A stretch of 64,000 nt of DNA from Microbacterium sp. MPKO10 (GTDB lineage Bacteria > Actinomycetota > Actinomycetes > Actinomycetales > Microbacteriaceae), in assembly GCF_026107415.2 (NCBI RefSeq), contig NZ_JAPCHX010000002.1:496001-560000 (forward strand), written 5' to 3'. Shown here piece after piece: positions 60,241 to 64,000 of this stretch. Made by a program: the position numbers and the translations under genes. Every line of letters starts with the position of its first letter. Within the stretch, counting starts at the first letter, position 1. The notes beneath the pieces were generated by a model. It made no database searches. It saw only the letters and a program-made list of their open reading frames with translations, and was not told the DNA's origin.

Positions 60241-60900
60241 ATGCGTACACGCATGGCGGTCACATCAGCGATCGGAATTCTGGCACTCGTACTCACGGGA
60301 TGCTCGGCGGGCCCAGAAGAGCCAGCGGATGACTCGCAGCAGACCGAAGAGACGTCAGAAGCTCCCGCAGACGAGGCGGAGACAGAAACAGACAACTCGG
60401 ACGAACAGGCCGGGGACGCGACAGCACCGGGTACGGAGTTGTCGTTGGGGGACACAGCGACTGTTCTCTACCCCGACACCGATGATGGAGAGCAGATGCT
60501 TGAGATCACCGTGACCGAGGTCTCTGAGGCTCCCTTGAGCGACTTCGAAGCCGCCGGGGATGACTTCCTCAAGCAGCTGGAAGGCTACACACCGTACTAC
60601 GTGAGCGTTGAGGCGACGAAGATCGAGCCGTTCGAGGTTGAACTCGACGGGAAAGATCCGATCGACGGCATGTTCGCCTTCGACAGTGACGATAACCGGG
60701 CAGCGCCGGTCAACATGATCGGAAACTTTGAGCCCTGCGACAACCAGTACATGGAAGAGGCGAACGATAAGGGTGAGCCGCTGGAGACCTGCATGATCTT
60801 CGCGGTTCCCGAGGGATCAGAGCTCGGGTCGGTGGCGTGGGCACCGAACGATACTGAATTCAGCTACCTCGACGGTGACCCGGTCACCTGGAAGCCCTAA
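60241..60900 (+). CDS. Secreted lipoprotein, hypothetical
   Basis: Product of 219 aa. Signal peptide with lipobox LTGC (Cys21), an acidic Glu/Asp/Thr-rich linker to about residue 62, and a beta-rich domain with two cysteines (EPCDNQY and LETCMIF) likely disulfide-bonded. Family of DUF4352-like surface lipoproteins is possible. Confidence 0.8.
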   Translation: MRTRMAVTSAIGILALVLTGCSAGPEEPADDSQQTEETSEAPADEAETETDNSDEQAGDATAPGTELSLGDTATVLYPDTDDGEQMLEITVTEVSEAPLSDFEAAGDDFLKQLEGYTPYYVSVEATKIEPFEVELDGKDPIDGMFAFDSDDNRAAPVNMIGNFEPCDNQYMEEANDKGEPLETCMIFAVPEGSELGSVAWAPNDTEFSYLDGDPVTWKP

Positions 60901-60930
60901 GCTCAGATCGCACCAGGTTCTGAACCACAG

Positions 60931-60977
60931 CGAACTCCCCGAAAGAGCGGCCGCGCGGCCCTTTTTCGGGGAGTTCG
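60931..60977 (+). terminator. Terminator after the lipoprotein gene
   Basis: CGAACTCCCCGAAA (60931-60944) pairs with TTTCGGGGAGTTCG (60964-60977). A GC-rich inner hairpin (GGCCGCGCGGCC) lies in the loop, followed by T5. Confidence 0.85.
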
Positions 60978-61076
60978 TCGTGTCTGGGATGCCGACGAGT
61001 CCGCCCGTGGGTGCTGCCGCGTTAACGGAGCAATGGGCCTGGGCCGCTCCCGTCGGTGCAGCCGGCTCGGCCAGAT

Positions 61077-61126
61077 GGGTCAGTAACGGTCAGTCCAACG
61101 AGACGGGTCAATAACGGTCACTCCAA
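61077..61126 (+). repeat. Imperfect tandem repeat, period 28
   Basis: GGGTCAGTAACGGTCAGTCC at 61077 recurs as GGGTCAATAACGGTCACTCC at 61105, with two mismatches over 20 bases. The second unit runs into the 3' end of thiE. Confidence 0.6.
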
Positions 61127-61798
61127 ACGGTCTCGGAGCGCCCGTGCGGCCCGACCCACGTTGTCAGCGTCGGTGACCGCCCGCACGACGACAATGCGGG
61201 ATGCTCCAGCGCCGACGACGCGGTCCAGACGTGTTCCGCCCGTAATGCCTCCGATCGCGAACCAGGGTTTGCCGGCGAACTCGGCGGCACGCCGCACTGG
61301 GTCCAGCCCGACAGCATCCCGCCCGGGCTTAGTCGGCGTTTCCCAGACCGGTCCGACGCAGAAATAGTCGATCTCGTCGTCGTTCGCCGCCTCCGCCTGA
61401 CCGATGGAGTGAGTCGATCGGCCGAGAATTACGTCTGGCCCGAGGATCGACCTCGCCTGCTCACTCGACAAGTCGCCCTGCCCCACGTGAAAGACGTCGG
61501 CTCCGACGAGTGCCGCGACATCGGCACGGTCATTCACAGCGAACAGCTTTCCGTGCCGTCGGGCAGCGGCCGCCAGCACTTCAAGTGCCTCGATTTCAGC
61601 ACGCGCCTCAAGAGACTTGTCGCGCAGCTGAATGATATCGACACCATTCGCATACGCGGAGTCGAGAAACTGCGCGAGATCGCCGCGGTCACGCCGCGCA
61701 TCGGTGCAGACGTAGAGGCGCGCCCGGTCGAGAGCCTCCCGCCGGGCCGTGCGGACGGCATCATCGGTCAACGTCACGGGTCGAAGTTGTGTGGGCAT
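61118..61798 (-). CDS. thiE: Thiamine-phosphate synthase
   Basis: Product of 226 aa. [34 protein letters not shown] and GGITGGT are ThiE blocks. Joins the pyrimidine and thiazole units of thiamine. ATG 61798 selected by similarity; the open frame continues upstream. Divergent from the riboswitch-controlled thiO operon. Confidence 0.93.
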   Translation of the reverse strand: MPTQLRPVTLTDDAVRTARREALDRARLYVCTDARRDRGDLAQFLDSAYANGVDIIQLRDKSLEARAEIEALEVLAAAARRHGKLFAVNDRADVAALVGADVFHVGQGDLSSEQARSILGPDVILGRSTHSIGQAEAANDDEIDYFCVGPVWETPTKPGRDAVGLDPVRRAAEFAGKPWFAIGGITGGTRLDRVVGAGASRIVVVRAVTDADNVGRAARALRDRLE

Positions 61799-61814
61799 GT
61801 GCCTAGAGTAGAGG

Positions 61815-61896
61815 AAGTTCGCGGGAGCCTTTCGCAAGGCTGAGAGGGCCATGTGCCGACCGCCAGACCTGATGCGGATCATGCCGCCGGAGGGAG
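61815..61896 (+). ncRNA. TPP riboswitch (THI element)
   Basis: Conserved THI box: GGGAGCC...GGCTGAGAGGG (61840 region), GACCTGATGCGG (61867) and the closing GGAGGGAG (61889-61896), which doubles as the thiO ribosome site. Thiamine pyrophosphate binding should hide that site and reduce thiOSG translation. Confidence 0.92.
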
Positions 61897-61901
61897 AATC
61901 A

Positions 61902-63061
61902 ATGCACGCTGTCGTTGTGGGGGCCGGAATCATCGGCCTCACTACAGCATGGCGCCTGTCACAGCGGGGATGGTCGGTGACGATCGTCGACCCGCAGCCG
62001 GGCGAGGGAGCAAGCCACGCTGCGGCGGGCATGCTCGCGCCCGCCTCGGAAGTGATCTGGGGGCAGACGCTCCTGTCGCCGCTGATGACGGCGTCGGCTG
62101 AGCTGTACCCCGCTTTCGCGGAAGAGCTGGCCACAGCATCCGGATCTGATCTGGGCGTGACAGACGCCGAGACTTTCGTCTGCGCCGCGGATGCTGCCGA
62201 CATGACGAGTCTGCGTGAGCTCTGCGCGCTGCAGAACGCGCTTGGGCTGCCGGTAGAACTCATTGCCGGCTCGCGGGCGCGCAGCCTCGAGCCGGCGATT
62301 GGCCCCGGCGTCAGCGCTGCCGTGCGGATTCCGGGAGACCACGCGATCGATCCTCGCCGTGTCGTTGCTGCGCTCATCAGCGTGCTCGGGGACAACATCG
62401 TGCGGTGCCGCGTCGACGCGGTGATTTCAGACGGCACTCAGACGCGCGGGATCGCGCTGGCGAACGGGCAGAACATTCAGGCCGACCAGGTCGTCGTGTG
62501 CGCGGGTGTCGGAGCATCCACCATCGAGGGACTACCGGCGCTCGGTGTGCGACCCGTGTGGGGCGACATCATGCGTCTCTCCGCCCCTGAGAGTCTTCGG
62601 CCCCTCGTCACCCGAACCATCAGGGCGCTGGTGAACGGGCGCCCGGTGTACCTGGTGCCCCGGCCGGATGGAAGCCTTGTGCTCGGCGCCACCTCGCGGG
62701 AGGACGGGCGGGGAGGCCTCAGCGCCGGGGGAGTGCACCGGCTGCTGCACGACATCGAGCGCGTCGTCCCTGGCGCCTTGGAATGCGAGATCACGGATGT
62801 GACGGCGCGCGCCCGGCCCGGATCGCCAGACGATATCCCGATCATCGGACGTATCGACGACGGCTGCGTCGTTTCGACCGGGTATTTTCGCCATGGCATC
62901 CTGTTGGCCCCTCTCGGCGCGCAGCTGACCGCAGACATCACAACGGGAGACGCGAGTGACGCCGACCTGCCGCGCACCGTCGACCCGCACCGGTTCACCA
63001 CGGCGACACACGATCCTGCGCCCACGACAGCGCCTGAGTCAGCGCATGAAGGAGTACGACA

Positions 63062-63065
<4 letters not shown>
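61902..63065 (+). CDS. thiO: Glycine oxidase ThiO
   Basis: Product of 387 aa. FAD-binding [28 protein letters not shown], and the late [13 protein letters not shown] block. Oxidises glycine to the imine used for the thiazole of thiamine. ATG 61902 directly follows the riboswitch. ATGA overlap with thiS. Confidence 0.93.

Positions 63066-64000
<935 letters not shown>

Overview
The window looks like the chromosome of a high-GC actinobacterium. Genes start with ATG, GTG and TTG, several predicted transcripts are leaderless, and many genes overlap by ATGA or GTGA. The core genes (glpX, rmuC, ychF, BCCT transporter, TPP-riboswitch thiO-thiS-thiG with divergent thiE) fit the family Microbacteriaceae. 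That family assignment is my judgement from gene content, not from a marker-gene comparison.

Layout. 0-4.1 kb is core: two adjacent class II fructose-bisphosphatase genes, rmuC, and ychF. From the 3' end of ychF (4.13 kb) to 31.3 kb the sequence is an array of eight short modules of 1.7-5.2 kb. Every module boundary carries a direct repeat, in the same orientation, that resembles the last codons and stop of ychF (translated ...VEFRFNV-stop, with variants). I found nine such sites: the ychF terminus plus eight downstream copies. The modules are: M1, metal and drug resistance (MFS, TetR, ACR3-type carrier, MerR, CmtR, CDF transporter, CC-motif protein); M2, TetR plus an ABC exporter; M3, TetR plus an unrelated ABC exporter; M4, gene remnants (HTH-less TetR, orphan immunity-like protein, truncated vapB with vapC); M5, a FitAB-type toxin-antitoxin pair plus decayed genes and a higA remnant; M6, TetR, SDR, NTF2-like protein and LtrA; M7, amidohydrolase, AraC, TSUP permease, second methionine aminopeptidase, XRE; M8, QorB-like reductase plus TetR. 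No integrase, resolvase or transposase is recognisable in the array. I regard this as the main discovery candidate: a recombinase-less cassette array seated on the 3' end of ychF.

31.3-44.7 kb continues with small regulator-plus-effector units without obvious boundary repeats: TetR with a ketopantoate-reductase-like protein, TetR with a metallo-beta-lactamase-fold protein, TetR with DsbA and a short Cys peptide, an ECF sigma factor with DoxX, a proteobacterial-looking RluC, ArfB, and a GNAT. 44.7-52.1 kb holds an NhaA-DsbA fusion, a HEAT-repeat protein, a macrolide-phosphotransferase-like gene, a class A beta-lactamase and an MFS exporter. 52.3-57.3 kb holds a GntR / NhaC-type carrier / D-cysteine desulfhydrase / racemase operon and a Clp-N protein with its own small HTH repressor. 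57.5-64 kb holds a BCCT transporter, a MOSC protein, a lipoprotein and the thiamine genes.

Theme. Nine TetR-family genes or remnants lie in about 35 kb, nearly all beside one or a few efflux, redox or detoxification genes. Several have clear palindromic operators at the divergent or upstream promoter. The array reads as a collection of independently regulated stress and efflux cassettes; differing base composition (M1 is visibly GC-richer) suggests different sources.
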